A stretch of 46,884 nt of DNA from an uncultured Eubacteriales bacterium (GTDB lineage: Bacteria > Bacillota > Clostridia > Oscillospirales > Acutalibacteraceae). The DNA lies in contig CAKTEU010000015.1 in assembly GCA_934552855.1 (NCBI GenBank), forward strand, positions 1 through 46,884, in the 5' to 3' direction. Below the pieces are notes generated by a model. The model was not told where the DNA came from. It did not search any database and was given only the letters and a program-made list of their open reading frames with translations. Positions 17,007-25,100 of the stretch are shown piece by piece. The first letter of the stretch is position 1. Every line of letters begins with the position of its first letter. The translations under genes and the position numbers were made by a program.

Positions 17007-17035
17007 ATTATACCAAGGCGCATTTTGAATGTCAA
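17007..17035 (-). promoter_or_regulatory. Consensus promoter of the glycerophosphotransferase gene
   Basis: On the minus strand TTGACA (17035-17030), 17 bases and TATAAT (17012-17007), a perfect match about 40 bases before the ATG. Confidence 0.92.
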
Positions 17036-17044
17036 TCGGCCGCA

Positions 17045-17086
17045 GAAAAAACAATACCGCAGAAAATGAATGAATCTGCGGCATTG
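17045..17086 (-). terminator. Terminator of the glutamate synthase operon
   Basis: On the minus strand a hairpin with the core CCGCAG / CTGCGG, extended by flanking CAAT/ATTG, is followed by six T (17050-17045). It begins 23 bases after the last gene of the operon. Confidence 0.87.
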
Positions 17087-17108
17087 CTATATTTAAAATC
17101 TTTTCTTT

Positions 17109-17831
17109 TCAGTTTGCAACATAAAGCTGCTTATAAGGGTTTTTACTGTCCGGCGTAATTGCCGTAAATTCAGAAGAAAGGATTTTTTCTTTTTCAAATC
17201 CGAAAAGCTCACAAAAGCTTTCAATATACGGCTTTATTTCTTCCATGTCGCTTTCGCTTGCTTTTTTTGCCGAAACCTGAGCCGGAAAACGGATTTTGTC
17301 AACGCTTCCCCTGATAATCATTTTTCCGCCGTGCATTCCCGTGCAGGGAAAGTTGCCGACGGTGGGCTTTTTGTCCTTTTGAAGGCCGAGAACAATTATA
17401 AGTCCGCCGGCCTGATATTCGCCGAGGAAGCTTCCGGCCCTTTCGCCGATTACAATTACCGGCTTTTTTTCTTTGTATTCTTTCATGTGGATTCCGGCTC
17501 TGTAGCCTGCGCTGCCTTTAACATAAATTTCGCCGCCTCGCATTGCATAGCCTGCCGCATCACCGATGTTTCCGTGAACAATGATTTTTCCGTTGTTCAT
17601 TGTGTCGCCTACTGCGTCCTGTGCATTTCCGTTCACGGTGATTGTGCAATCGTTAAGGTATGCACCGAGTGCATTGCCGGGAACGCCGTTGATTGTTATG
17701 CTTTTTCCGCTCATTCCCGAAGCGATAAAACGTTGACCGAGACAGTTTTCAAGAACACATTCAAAACCGGATTCCCTGATTTTTTGATTAAGAGCCGAAA
17801 AAGCAACATTTTTTGCGTCAATAACCGTCAT
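17109..17831 (-). CDS. Glutamate synthase GXGXG (beta-helix) subunit
   Basis: This 240-residue protein corresponds to the C-terminal beta-helix domain of the large glutamate synthase subunit, encoded here separately. It shows the repeated coils typical of the GXGXG/FwdC fold: GVPGNALGAYLND, GNAQDAVGDTMNNG, GNIGDAAGYAMRGG, GSAGYRAGIHMKEY and GERAGSFLGEYQAGG. The domain is structural in the multi-domain enzyme, holding the synthase core. It is the last gene of the operon, overlapping the oxidoreductase gene by four bases (ATGA), which suggests translational coupling. A roughly 40-residue C-terminal extension after the last coil is specific to the stand-alone form. Confidence 0.85.
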   Translation of the reverse strand: MTVIDAKNVAFSALNQKIRESGFECVLENCLGQRFIASGMSGKSITINGVPGNALGAYLNDCTITVNGNAQDAVGDTMNNGKIIVHGNIGDAAGYAMRGGEIYVKGSAGYRAGIHMKEYKEKKPVIVIGERAGSFLGEYQAGGLIIVLGLQKDKKPTVGNFPCTGMHGGKMIIRGSVDKIRFPAQVSAKKASESDMEEIKPYIESFCELFGFEKEKILSSEFTAITPDSKNPYKQLYVAN

Positions 17832-19078
17832 CTGCTTACTCCTCCCAGCATTTCTTTTCTTTTGTCTTTTCCGAAAGCAAAAAGTGCCGCTTGCTTTTTA
17901 AGATATTCAAAGTCAACGCTTCGGATATCTGTTTTGCTTCTTATCATATCGGTATAAATTCCGGCGGCATTCGTTTTGCCGATGAGAATAAAGCCGACAA
18001 GGCGGTTATCTTTAACAAAAAGTTTTTTAAGGCTGTCTTCGGTTGTTTCTTCAAAAACCTCTGCGCCTTCTTCTTTTGTCGGTCTGCTTCCGGCAGTCAT
18101 GATGTGAACGCCGAAAAATCCGATTGAGTTCATCGGAATTGCGCTTTCAAAAACCGAGGGCTTTCCTGCCATGTTTTCGCCTGCGCAAAAGCCCTGCATA
18201 TATGCGTTCGGAAGAAGCGCCATAACTTTTGTTTTTCCGTCGGAAATGTCGGTGCTTTCCGTGCAGTCGCCTGCGGCAAAAATGTTTTCAACCGAAGTTT
18301 TCATGTGTTTGTCAACGTCTATTCCCCGTCCGCATTTTCCTTTGATATCGGCAATAAGCTTGATATTCGGGCGAACGCCTACTGCGGTAACAAGAATGTC
18401 AAATTCAATTTCTTTTCCGCTTTTCATGAACGCCTTATTTTCTTCAAAGCGTGAAACGCAGTCTGAAAGAAGAAGATCAATTCCGTTTTCATCAAGCTTT
18501 TTTTGAACCATATCGGAGCTTTCTTTGTCAAGAATTGTTGAAAGAACACGGTCGGCAAGGTCGCAAACGGTGATTTTTTGAACTTTTTCAAAAAGTCCTT
18601 CGGCGCATTTGAGACCGATGAGTCCTGCACCAATTATAAGAACACGGCTTTTTTTGCTTGCAATTTTTTCAAGTGCAAGTGCATCGTCAAGCGTTGTGAA
18701 ACAAACTTTATTTTTAACTTTTTCAAAGCCTTCCGTCGGTGGAACAAACGGCGAAGAACCGTCCGCAACGCAAAGCTCGTCATAGCAAAGCTCTGTTTCG
18801 TCGTCAAGGGTTACTGTCTTTTTTTTGCTGTTGATTTTTTCGGCGGAGCGTGAGTAAAGAACCTTTACGCCGTTTTCTTCATAAAACGAATCGGGACGGT
18901 ACTTTATTCTTTCAAGGTCGGTTTTTCCTTCAAGATAGTATGAAATAAGCGGACGGCAATAGGTGTGACGGTTTTCCTTTGAAACAACGGTGATTTCGCC
19001 TTTCTTGTCGTTTTTTCTGATTCCTTCAATGCAGCCGACTGCCGCAGTCGAATTTCCGATGATAAGATATTTTTTCAT
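17828..19078 (-). CDS. FAD-dependent NAD(P)H oxidoreductase of the glutamate synthase complex
   Basis: A 416-residue pyridine nucleotide-disulphide oxidoreductase-like flavoprotein. The N-terminal FAD-binding stretch KKYLIIGNSTAAVGCIEGI replaces the usual GxGxxG by GNSTAA, as in the NirB/NADH-oxidase relatives. The second dinucleotide motif, VLIIGAGLIGLKCAEGL, lies near 145-160. The FAD-contacting FAAGDCTE motif is at about 280. It probably passes electrons from NAD(P)H through the iron-sulfur partner to the synthase core. ATG 19078 is chosen because GGAGAGGTG precedes it and the FAD motif begins at once; longer frames add an unrelated basic stretch. It lies seven bases after the ferredoxin gene. 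Confidence 0.85.
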   Translation of the reverse strand: MKKYLIIGNSTAAVGCIEGIRKNDKKGEITVVSKENRHTYCRPLISYYLEGKTDLERIKYRPDSFYEENGVKVLYSRSAEKINSKKKTVTLDDETELCYDELCVADGSSPFVPPTEGFEKVKNKVCFTTLDDALALEKIASKKSRVLIIGAGLIGLKCAEGLFEKVQKITVCDLADRVLSTILDKESSDMVQKKLDENGIDLLLSDCVSRFEENKAFMKSGKEIEFDILVTAVGVRPNIKLIADIKGKCGRGIDVDKHMKTSVENIFAAGDCTESTDISDGKTKVMALLPNAYMQGFCAGENMAGKPSVFESAIPMNSIGFFGVHIMTAGSRPTKEEGAEVFEETTEDSLKKLFVKDNRLVGFILIGKTNAAGIYTDMIRSKTDIRSVDFEYLKKQAALFAFGKDKRKEMLGGVSR

Positions 19079-19085
19079 TATTCCG

Positions 19086-19511
19086 TCACCTCTCCTCAAA
19101 AACGATTGCCTTGTTCGGGCAGCCCGCAACGCAGGCGGGTTCGCCGCATGAATTTTTAAGGCAGAGTTCACATTTTTGAACGGCTCCGTTTTCGCCTTGC
19201 ATAACCGCTCCGAACGGGCAAACAAGAACGCACGTTAAACAGCCGACGCATTTTTCACGGTCAATGCAAACTGCTCCGTTTTCAAAATGAAGCGCACCGG
19301 AAATGCAGCTTTTTACGCACAGCGGGTCTTTGCAATGGCGGCAGGAAACGGCATAGGTAATGTCCTTTTCGCCTTCAACACGGATTCTCGGATATATACT
19401 TTTGCCTCTGAGCTTTTCCATCCTGTCAAGACCGGAATTTGCAAAGGCGCAGTTGTATTCGCAAAGATGGCAGCCGAGGCACCATTCTTCTTTAACAAAA
19501 ATTCTTTTCAT
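19086..19511 (-). CDS. Polyferredoxin-type electron transfer subunit
   Basis: A 141-residue protein with four cysteine clusters, like the HycB/DmsB electron-transfer proteins. They are CLGCHLCEYNC (11-21), CRHCKDPLCVKSC, CVGCLTCVLVC with following Pro, and CELCLKNSCGEPACVAGC. It should hold up to four [4Fe-4S] clusters and wire the FAD subunit to the glutamate synthase core. No membrane segment or Tat signal is present, so it acts in the cytoplasm. Its start overlaps the end of the core subunit gene by four bases (ATGA). Confidence 0.87.
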   Translation of the reverse strand: MKRIFVKEEWCLGCHLCEYNCAFANSGLDRMEKLRGKSIYPRIRVEGEKDITYAVSCRHCKDPLCVKSCISGALHFENGAVCIDREKCVGCLTCVLVCPFGAVMQGENGAVQKCELCLKNSCGEPACVAGCPNKAIVFEER

Positions 19512-21013
19512 TCTCCTGCGTGTGAGATACCGAGAATCTCAAGCTCCTTTTCCGTCATACTCACGCCGCGCAGCATAAGTCGGTTTCCGCGCAGTGCTTC
19601 GATTGAGTTAATGCCCATTCCGCCGAGCAGCTCTTTAATTTCATGTCTCCAAGCGGTCATAAGGTTAACAAGCCTTTCTTCGCCGATGTCGGGGTTGAGG
19701 CGTTTTACAAGCTCCGGACGCTGGGTTGCAATGCCCCAGTTGCATTTTCCGCTTTGACACGTTCGGCAAAGGTGACAGCCGAGCGCAAGAAGAGCCGCCG
19801 TTGCAACATAGCAGGCATCTGCACCGAGAGCAATCGCTTTGACAACGTCTGACGAAGAACGGATGCTTCCGCCAACAACAAGCGAAACGTTGTTTCTTAT
19901 TCCTTCGTCACGAAGCCGTTTGTCAACCGCAGCAAGAGCAAGTTCAATCGGAATACCGACATTGTCTCTTATCCTTGTCGGAGCGGCTCCCGTTCCGCCT
20001 CTGAAGCCGTCAATTGCAATGATGTCCGCTCCGCTGCGGGCAATTCCGCTTGCAATTGCCGCAATATTGTGAACGGCCGCAACTTTGACAATTACGGGCT
20101 TTTTATAGTTCGTTGCCTCCTTAAGCGAGAAAACAAGCTGACGAAGGTCTTCAATTGAATAGATATCGTGGTGCGGTGCGGGTGAAATTGCGTCGGAACC
20201 TTCCGGAATCATTCGGGTTCTTGAAACGTCGCCAACGATTTTTGCGCCGGGAAGATGTCCGCCGATTCCGGGCTTTGCGCCCTGACCCATTTTAATTTCG
20301 ATTGCCGCACCGGTGTTGAGGTATTCTTCGTGAACGCCGAAACGGCCGGACGCAACCTGAACAACGGTGTTTTCTCCGTAGCAGTAAAAGTCTTCGTGAA
20401 GTCCGCCTTCGCCGGTGTTATAAAGTATACCGAGCTTTTTTGCCGCCCTTGCAAGGCTTTCGTGGGCATTATAGCTGATTGAGCCGTAGCTCATTGCCGA
20501 GAACATTACCGGCATTGAAAGTTCAAGCTGAGGCGGAAGTTCGGTTTTGAGTTTTCCGTTTTCGTCACGCTCGATTTTTTCGGGCTTTTTTCCGAGAAAT
20601 ACCTTTGTTTCCATCGGTTCGCGAAGCGGGTCGATAGGCGGATTCGTAACCTGAGAAGCGTTGATAAGGATTTTGTCCCAGTAGACGGGAAGGCTTTTCG
20701 GGTTGCCCATTGATGAAAGAAGAACTCCGCCTCCCGTTGCCTGTTTGTATATTTCCTTGATTGTGTCTTCCTTCCAGTTTGCGTTTTCACGGAAAGCACA
20801 GTTGTTTTTGACAATTTTGAGCGCATGAGTCGGGCAAAGCGAAACACAGCGTTGGCAATCAACGCATTTTTCTTCGTCCGCTCTCATGATACCGCTTTCG
20901 GGGTCGAAAAAATGGACTTCGTTTGCGCATTGTCGTTCGCAAACACGGCAGGCAATGCAGCGGTCATAATTTCGCATTACCTCAAATTCGGGGAAAATAT
21001 ATGAAATGCCCAT
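19508..21013 (-). CDS. Glutamate synthase core subunit (FMN/Fe-S, GltB domain 2-type)
   Basis: A 501-residue core enzyme converting 2-oxoglutarate and ammonia, channelled from glutamine, into glutamate. An N-terminal two-cluster ferredoxin domain has CIACRVCERQC (19-29) and CVDCQRCVSLC (50-60). The FMN-binding TIM barrel follows from about 130, with MSYGSIS, GEGG, GQGAKPGIGGHLPG, IDGFRGGTGAAP and the VGGSIRSS loop. The [3Fe-4S] motif CHLCRTCQSGKCNWG lies near 415-430. This is the archaeal/clostridial arrangement in which domains of the large GltB are split over several genes. Its start overlaps the last base of the amidotransferase stop codon (TAATG). Confidence 0.93.
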   Translation of the reverse strand: MGISYIFPEFEVMRNYDRCIACRVCERQCANEVHFFDPESGIMRADEEKCVDCQRCVSLCPTHALKIVKNNCAFRENANWKEDTIKEIYKQATGGGVLLSSMGNPKSLPVYWDKILINASQVTNPPIDPLREPMETKVFLGKKPEKIERDENGKLKTELPPQLELSMPVMFSAMSYGSISYNAHESLARAAKKLGILYNTGEGGLHEDFYCYGENTVVQVASGRFGVHEEYLNTGAAIEIKMGQGAKPGIGGHLPGAKIVGDVSRTRMIPEGSDAISPAPHHDIYSIEDLRQLVFSLKEATNYKKPVIVKVAAVHNIAAIASGIARSGADIIAIDGFRGGTGAAPTRIRDNVGIPIELALAAVDKRLRDEGIRNNVSLVVGGSIRSSSDVVKAIALGADACYVATAALLALGCHLCRTCQSGKCNWGIATQRPELVKRLNPDIGEERLVNLMTAWRHEIKELLGGMGINSIEALRGNRLMLRGVSMTEKELEILGISHAGE

Positions 21014-22104
21014 TAATATCTGCCCTCCTTAACCTTAACAATAACCGGTTCTCCGCCCATGGGTGCATAAATGTTTTCGGCATTCGGTTCCATTGCACGG
21101 ATTGCGGCTTCCTCACTTGCAACAAAAACCTTGTCGTCTTTTTCGCCGACAACCATTGAGCGCAGTTTCAGCCTGTCGTTGAGTGCCATAAGTCCGCCGT
21201 TAAAGCCGAGTATAATTGAGAACGGACCTGTGATGAGAAGCGAAGAAAAAACCGTTCGAAGGAAGGAAAGCTTTTTTGCGTTTTCTTCGTCCTTGTTTTG
21301 AATTGTGCTCCAAAACGGTGCGGCAATGACCGAAGCTGTTTCTTCAAGCGTAAGTCCCTGGCGGCGAAGAAGGTAATCGGCAATATAGGTGATAACCTCC
21401 GTATCGGTTTGAAGGGTGCATTTATAGCCGAACATTTCAATAAAGCGGCGGTTTGCGTCGTAAGACGAAATTTCGCCGTTGTGAACAACCGAATAATCAA
21501 GAAGCGCAAAAGGATGTGCGCCGCCCCACCAGCCGGGGGTGTTTGTCGGATATCTTCCGTGAGCCGTCCAGCAATAGGCGTTGTATTCTTCAAGGCAATA
21601 AAACCTTCCGACATCTTCGGGAAAGCCGACCGCTTTAAAAACGCCCATGTTTTTTCCGCTTGAAAAAACGTAACAGCCTTTGAAGATGGTGTTGATGTGC
21701 ATAACAGTTCTTGCAACATACTCTTTTTCGTCAAGCTGAAGCCTTGAAAGAATAGAAGCAAGCGGAGCAACAAAATATCGCCAAATGAGCGGAACGTCGA
21801 TAATTTCCGGAATTTTTCTTATCGGTATGTTTTCGGCTTTGACAATTTCAAAGCTGTCTTTAAGATATTTTTCGCATTCCACTCTTGCGTCGTTGTCGGT
21901 ATAAAAAATATGGAATGCATAAAAGTCTTTGTAATCGGGATAAATTCCGTAGCCGGCAAAGCCGCCGCCAAGGCCGTTTGAACGGTCGTGCATTGTTTCA
22001 ATGCCGTTCATAACGGTTTCTCCCGTCATTTTGTTTCCGTCTTTTGAAATGACTGCGGCGATTGCGCAGCCGGACGGAATTCTGATTTCGCCTTCCAATT
22101 TCAT
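21013..22104 (-). CDS. Glutamate synthase class II amidotransferase subunit
   Basis: A 363-residue Ntn-type glutaminase domain, the first gene of the operon, releasing ammonia from glutamine for the core subunit. The presumed nucleophile is Cys13 in IPSGCAIAAVIS, preceded by a 12-residue leader that would need removal for an N-terminal cysteine. Other family blocks are present: MHDRSNGLGGGFAGYGIYP, TAHGRYPTNTPGWWGGAHPF and VVHNGEISSYDANRRF. ATG 22104 is preferred to an upstream TTG because AAAGGA sits eight bases before it. Its mRNA leader carries the terminator at 22168-22233, so expression is probably controlled by attenuation. Confidence 0.9.
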   Translation of the reverse strand: MKLEGEIRIPSGCAIAAVISKDGNKMTGETVMNGIETMHDRSNGLGGGFAGYGIYPDYKDFYAFHIFYTDNDARVECEKYLKDSFEIVKAENIPIRKIPEIIDVPLIWRYFVAPLASILSRLQLDEKEYVARTVMHINTIFKGCYVFSSGKNMGVFKAVGFPEDVGRFYCLEEYNAYCWTAHGRYPTNTPGWWGGAHPFALLDYSVVHNGEISSYDANRRFIEMFGYKCTLQTDTEVITYIADYLLRRQGLTLEETASVIAAPFWSTIQNKDEENAKKLSFLRTVFSSLLITGPFSIILGFNGGLMALNDRLKLRSMVVGEKDDKVFVASEEAAIRAMEPNAENIYAPMGGEPVIVKVKEGRY

Positions 22105-22167
22105 TTTAATCGTCCTTTCGGTCAAGCAAAACGCTTTGTTAATCAGCGGCCGCTTAACGCTTTTACT

Positions 22168-22233
22168 GAAAGAAAAAAGGCAAAGGCATCCATCCTTAAA
22201 GAGGGTTACTCTTTTGTGAATGAACGCCTTTGC
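22168..22233 (-). promoter_or_regulatory. Leader terminator (candidate attenuator) before the glutamate synthase operon
   Basis: On the minus strand, a 14-bp stem begins with GCAAAGGCGTTCAT (22233-22220) and closes with ATGGATGCCTTTGC. Inside is a second 6-bp hairpin (AAAGAG / CTCTTT), and CTTTTTTCTTT follows directly. It starts only about 10-15 bases after the expected transcription start and 64 bases before the ATG, so transcription must read through it to express the operon. I cannot match it to a known riboswitch or T-box class. Confidence 0.75.
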
Positions 22234-22249
22234 TCACTTATACCTTGGA

Positions 22250-22278
22250 ATTATAGCACAGCAAAAATGATTTGTCAA
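22250..22278 (-). promoter_or_regulatory. Consensus promoter of the glutamate synthase operon
   Basis: On the minus strand TTGACA (22278-22273), 17 bases and TATAAT (22255-22250), a perfect match. Confidence 0.92.
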
Positions 22279-22424
22279 CTTTGTTCTGCTTTTTTGAAAT
22301 TTTTCTAACGTTTGAATATTTCAAACAAAACCTGAGTGCATTGATTGTGCAATGTGTCAGTGCTTTCATTTTTCAAGAGCAATATTAAACAAAAAGAAGA
22401 TGATATTGTTGTTTATTTGTTATA

Positions 22425-22453
22425 TTGATTTATCGGTGAAAAAGTCCTATAAT
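22425..22453 (+). promoter_or_regulatory. Promoter of a candidate small RNA
   Basis: TTGATT (22425-22430), 17 bases and TATAAT (22448-22453). No plus-strand protein gene follows; a terminator does, about 80 bases after the expected start. Confidence 0.75.
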
Positions 22454-22459
22454 GTCAAT

Positions 22460-22566
22460 CAAAGTGAAGGGCAGCACCGGCTGCCGAGCATATTGACGGA
22501 GAATGCTTTTAAAAAGAGAAATACGAAAATTGAGCTACTGCTTTCGGCAGTAGCTCTTTTGCTTTA
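22460..22566 (+). ncRNA. Candidate small RNA of about 105 nucleotides
   Basis: Between a good plus-strand promoter and a perfect 10-bp terminator stem (GAGCTACTGC 22532-22541, GCAGTAGCTC 22547-22556, then TTTT) lies a short transcript with two further hairpins: GGCAGC/GCTGCC near 22471-22486 and AGCAT/ATGCT near 22487-22507. The only frame is about 16 codons and runs into the terminator stem, so it is unlikely to be coding. The terminator may also stop ftsH from the other strand, which ends five bases away. I recognise no Rfam-type family. Confidence 0.55.
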
Positions 22567-22570
22567 ATAA

Positions 22571-24388
22571 TCATTCTTCACCGAGGATTTTCATAAATTC
22601 CTCGCCGGTTATTGTTTCTTTGCTGTAAAGATACATTGCAAGCTCATCAAGCTTTGCCCGGTTTTCCGTCAAAATCCGAACTGCCTTTTCGTGCTGCTTT
22701 TTAACAAGGGCAACAACAAGCGAATCAATGCGGCTTTGAGTTTCTGCGGAGCAGGCGAGCGATGTGTCGCCGCCGAGATACTGATTTGTTACGGTTTCAA
22801 GCGCAACCATGTCAAAATCATTGCTCATTCCGTAACGTGTAATCATTGCCCTTGCAAGTTTTGTTGCCTGCTCAATGTCGTTTGATGCACCGGTTGTAAC
22901 CGTATTGCAGGCAATTTCCTCTGCCGCTCTTCCGCCGGTGAGGGTTGCAATTTTGTTTTCAATCTCCTGCTTGTTCATGAGATAGTGGTCGCCCTCTTCA
23001 ACCTGCATTGTATAGCCGAGTGCGCCGGACGTTCGGGGAATGATTGTGATTTTTTGAACGGGTGCGGAATTTGTCTGCTTTGCGGCAACAAGCGCATGAC
23101 CGATTTCGTGATAAGCCACAATGCGCTTTTCTTCGTCGGTAAGAATCGCATTCTTTTTTTGATAGCCGGCAATAACAACTTCAATGCTTTCCTCAAGGTC
23201 GGCCTGTGTTGCTTCGTTTCGGTTGTCTCTGACCGCACGAAGAGCCGCTTCGTTAACAATATTTGCAAGCTGTGCGCCTGAAGCACCGGAGGCCATTCTT
23301 GCAATGTGTTCAAAGTCGATACCGGGTGCAAGCCTGATTTTTTTTGCGTGTACCTTGAGAATCGCTTCACGGCCTTTGAGGTCCGGAAGTTCAACGGGAA
23401 CTCTTCTGTCAAATCTTCCCGGTCTTGTGAGAGCGGGGTCAAGCGTTTCCGGTCGGTTTGTTGCGGCAAGAATGATTACGCCGGTGTTTCCGGAAAATCC
23501 GTCCATTTCGGTGAGAAGCTGGTTGAGCGTTTGCTCACGCTCATCGTTTCCGCCCATTCTTCCGTCACGTTTTTGACCGATTGCGTCAATTTCATCAATG
23601 AAAACAATGCATGGGGCTTTTTCCTTTGCCTGGCTGAAAAGGTCACGGACTTTTGACGCACCCATTCCGACAAACATTTCAACAAATTCCGAACCGGACA
23701 TTGAAAAGAACGGAACGTTCGCTTCGCCGGCAACGGCTTTTGCAAGCATTGTTTTACCTGTGCCCGGAGGGCCAACAAGCAAAACGCCCTTTGGCATTGA
23801 TGCACCGATTGAAGTGTATTTCTGCGGGTTGTGAAGATAATCAACAATTTCGGTGAGGTTTTCTTTTGCCTCATCCTCTCCGGCAACGTCGGAAAACTTT
23901 ATGCCGTCTGAGGACTTGACATAGACCTTTGCGTTGCTTTTTCCAAGGTTAAACATCATTGACGAGTTTCCGCCCGTCATTTTTTCGGTTATCTTTTTTG
24001 AAAGGAGCTGACCGAGAATAAAGAAGATTGCAATCGGCAAAATCCACGTCAAAAGGAAGCTTACAATCGGCGACATCTGCTCAACAATTTCCTTTGTGAA
24101 CTGTGCGCCGGAGTTGTGGAGCCTTTGAGTCAGTCCCGGGTCGTCCATAACGCCGGTTTTATAAATTGTTTTTCCTTCCTTATCGGTAAAAAGTATGCGG
24201 TTGTCCTGAACCTCAACTTTTCCGATTTCGCCGTTTTCCGTCATAGTCATGAACGTTCCGTAATCAACTTCCTTAATCTGAAGCTGGCGAACGGCCGGAA
24301 CAATGATAACGTTGAAAAGCAGGATAATCAAAAGGACGATGCTGTAATAAAAAATCAGCGGCTTTTTTGGTTTTTTAACTTCATTCAT
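22571..24388 (-). CDS. ftsH: ATP-dependent membrane zinc metalloprotease FtsH
   Basis: This 605-residue membrane protease degrades misfolded and short-lived membrane and regulatory proteins. Two membrane segments (about 11-31 and 108-128) flank a short extracytoplasmic domain. The AAA+ module has Walker A GPPGTGKT (206-213), Walker B IVFIDE (261-266) and the second region of homology with RPGRFDR. The peptidase zinc motif is HEIGH (427-431). Length and order match full-size FtsH, though the usual acidic C-terminal extension is short. The ATG lies 13 bases after the DUF308 gene, so the two are probably co-transcribed. The neighbours common in Firmicutes (tilS, hpt) are absent. Confidence 0.96.
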   Translation of the reverse strand: MNEVKKPKKPLIFYYSIVLLIILLFNVIIVPAVRQLQIKEVDYGTFMTMTENGEIGKVEVQDNRILFTDKEGKTIYKTGVMDDPGLTQRLHNSGAQFTKEIVEQMSPIVSFLLTWILPIAIFFILGQLLSKKITEKMTGGNSSMMFNLGKSNAKVYVKSSDGIKFSDVAGEDEAKENLTEIVDYLHNPQKYTSIGASMPKGVLLVGPPGTGKTMLAKAVAGEANVPFFSMSGSEFVEMFVGMGASKVRDLFSQAKEKAPCIVFIDEIDAIGQKRDGRMGGNDEREQTLNQLLTEMDGFSGNTGVIILAATNRPETLDPALTRPGRFDRRVPVELPDLKGREAILKVHAKKIRLAPGIDFEHIARMASGASGAQLANIVNEAALRAVRDNRNEATQADLEESIEVVIAGYQKKNAILTDEEKRIVAYHEIGHALVAAKQTNSAPVQKITIIPRTSGALGYTMQVEEGDHYLMNKQEIENKIATLTGGRAAEEIACNTVTTGASNDIEQATKLARAMITRYGMSNDFDMVALETVTNQYLGGDTSLACSAETQSRIDSLVVALVKKQHEKAVRILTENRAKLDELAMYLYSKETITGEEFMKILGEE

Positions 24389-24401
24389 AAACTGTTACTC
24401 C

Positions 24402-24938
24402 TTATTTTTCTCGTTTTATTGTTAACACGGCAACAATAATGTTTTGCATTCCGTCAACCAAAAGTGCCGTGCCGCCAAGACGGGTAACAAGCATTGTTGC
24501 GGAAAGAGGCTTGATTAAAGCGCAAACACCGAGCGCAAGCGTGATAATTCCGCCGATGAGAAGAAGATACCACCTTCCGATTCCGAAGCGGAACGCTTCA
24601 ATCGCATTCTGAATTATGAACAGCGAATCTATGATTACAAAAACGCCGATCATAACGGTCAGATATTTTGCGATTTTGTCAGGAAAAAGCAAAAGCACCG
24701 AACCGAATGCACAGGTCAAAATGCCCATTGCAAAATCAAATTGAAACGCAATCCGGTAAGGGTCGTTTGAAAAGTATCCGATAAGCTTTGCCGCTCCGGA
24801 AAAAAGCATTGCAACGCCGGCAATCCGTGCAAGAACCGAAAGCGAGGTCTGCGGCCGAAACAGGAACGCTGCGCCAAGCAGAATAAAAAGCGAAGATGTT
24901 ATGATATAGCATCGCTTTGCAAAACGCAGAAAATTCAT
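24402..24938 (-). CDS. DUF308 (HdeD-like) membrane protein
   Basis: A 178-residue protein with six predicted membrane segments in three hairpins, each a hydrophobic pair of the type ILLGAAFLF..LARIAGVAMLFSGA, typical of the DUF308/HdeD family. HdeD in enteric bacteria is linked to acid resistance, but the function of clostridial members is unknown. It precedes ftsH by 13 bases in the same direction and may belong to one membrane-quality or stress unit. GGAGGAAAG precedes the ATG. A GTTAT-N4-ATAAC palindrome upstream (24964-24977) could be an operator. Confidence 0.8.
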   Translation of the reverse strand: MNFLRFAKRCYIITSSLFILLGAAFLFRPQTSLSVLARIAGVAMLFSGAAKLIGYFSNDPYRIAFQFDFAMGILTCAFGSVLLLFPDKIAKYLTVMIGVFVIIDSLFIIQNAIEAFRFGIGRWYLLLIGGIITLALGVCALIKPLSATMLVTRLGGTALLVDGMQNIIVAVLTIKREK

Positions 24939-24963
24939 TTTTCTTTCCTCCTTGATCTTTTAT

Positions 24964-24977
24964 GTTATTATGATAAC
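24964..24977. repeat. GTTAT-N4-ATAAC palindrome upstream of the DUF308-ftsH unit
   Basis: A 14-base inverted repeat lies 26 bases before the start codon, in the place expected of a promoter or operator. No convincing -35/-10 pair was found around it. Confidence 0.4.
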
Positions 24978-25100
24978 CTGAAATTTACAAAAAAAATACG
25001 GTCAAAAGAAAGCGTTTGAGAAAAAATGTAACACTTTCAAAAAATTGACCGGTAATTTTTTCTTCTTGCCGCAGTGAAATAAAGAAATCATAAAAAAATG

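Noticed and set aside
21168..21773. A 201-codon minus-strand frame inside the amidotransferase gene, and similar long out-of-phase frames elsewhere.
   Set aside because: They overlap well-supported family genes fully, have no binding site or promoter, and show the composition of shifted frames.
22168..22233. Glutamine riboswitch, T-box or ANTAR-type antiterminator.
   Set aside because: The leader lacks the conserved strings and loops of these classes as I know them; only a terminator with an inner hairpin is supported.
22503..22553. A 16-codon peptide gene in the candidate small RNA.
   Set aside because: It lacks a well-spaced binding site and runs into the terminator stem.
24964..24977. 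A heat-shock CIRCE-type operator upstream of the DUF308-ftsH unit.
   Set aside because: The palindrome has 5-base arms and a 4-base centre, unlike the 9-9-9 CIRCE layout.
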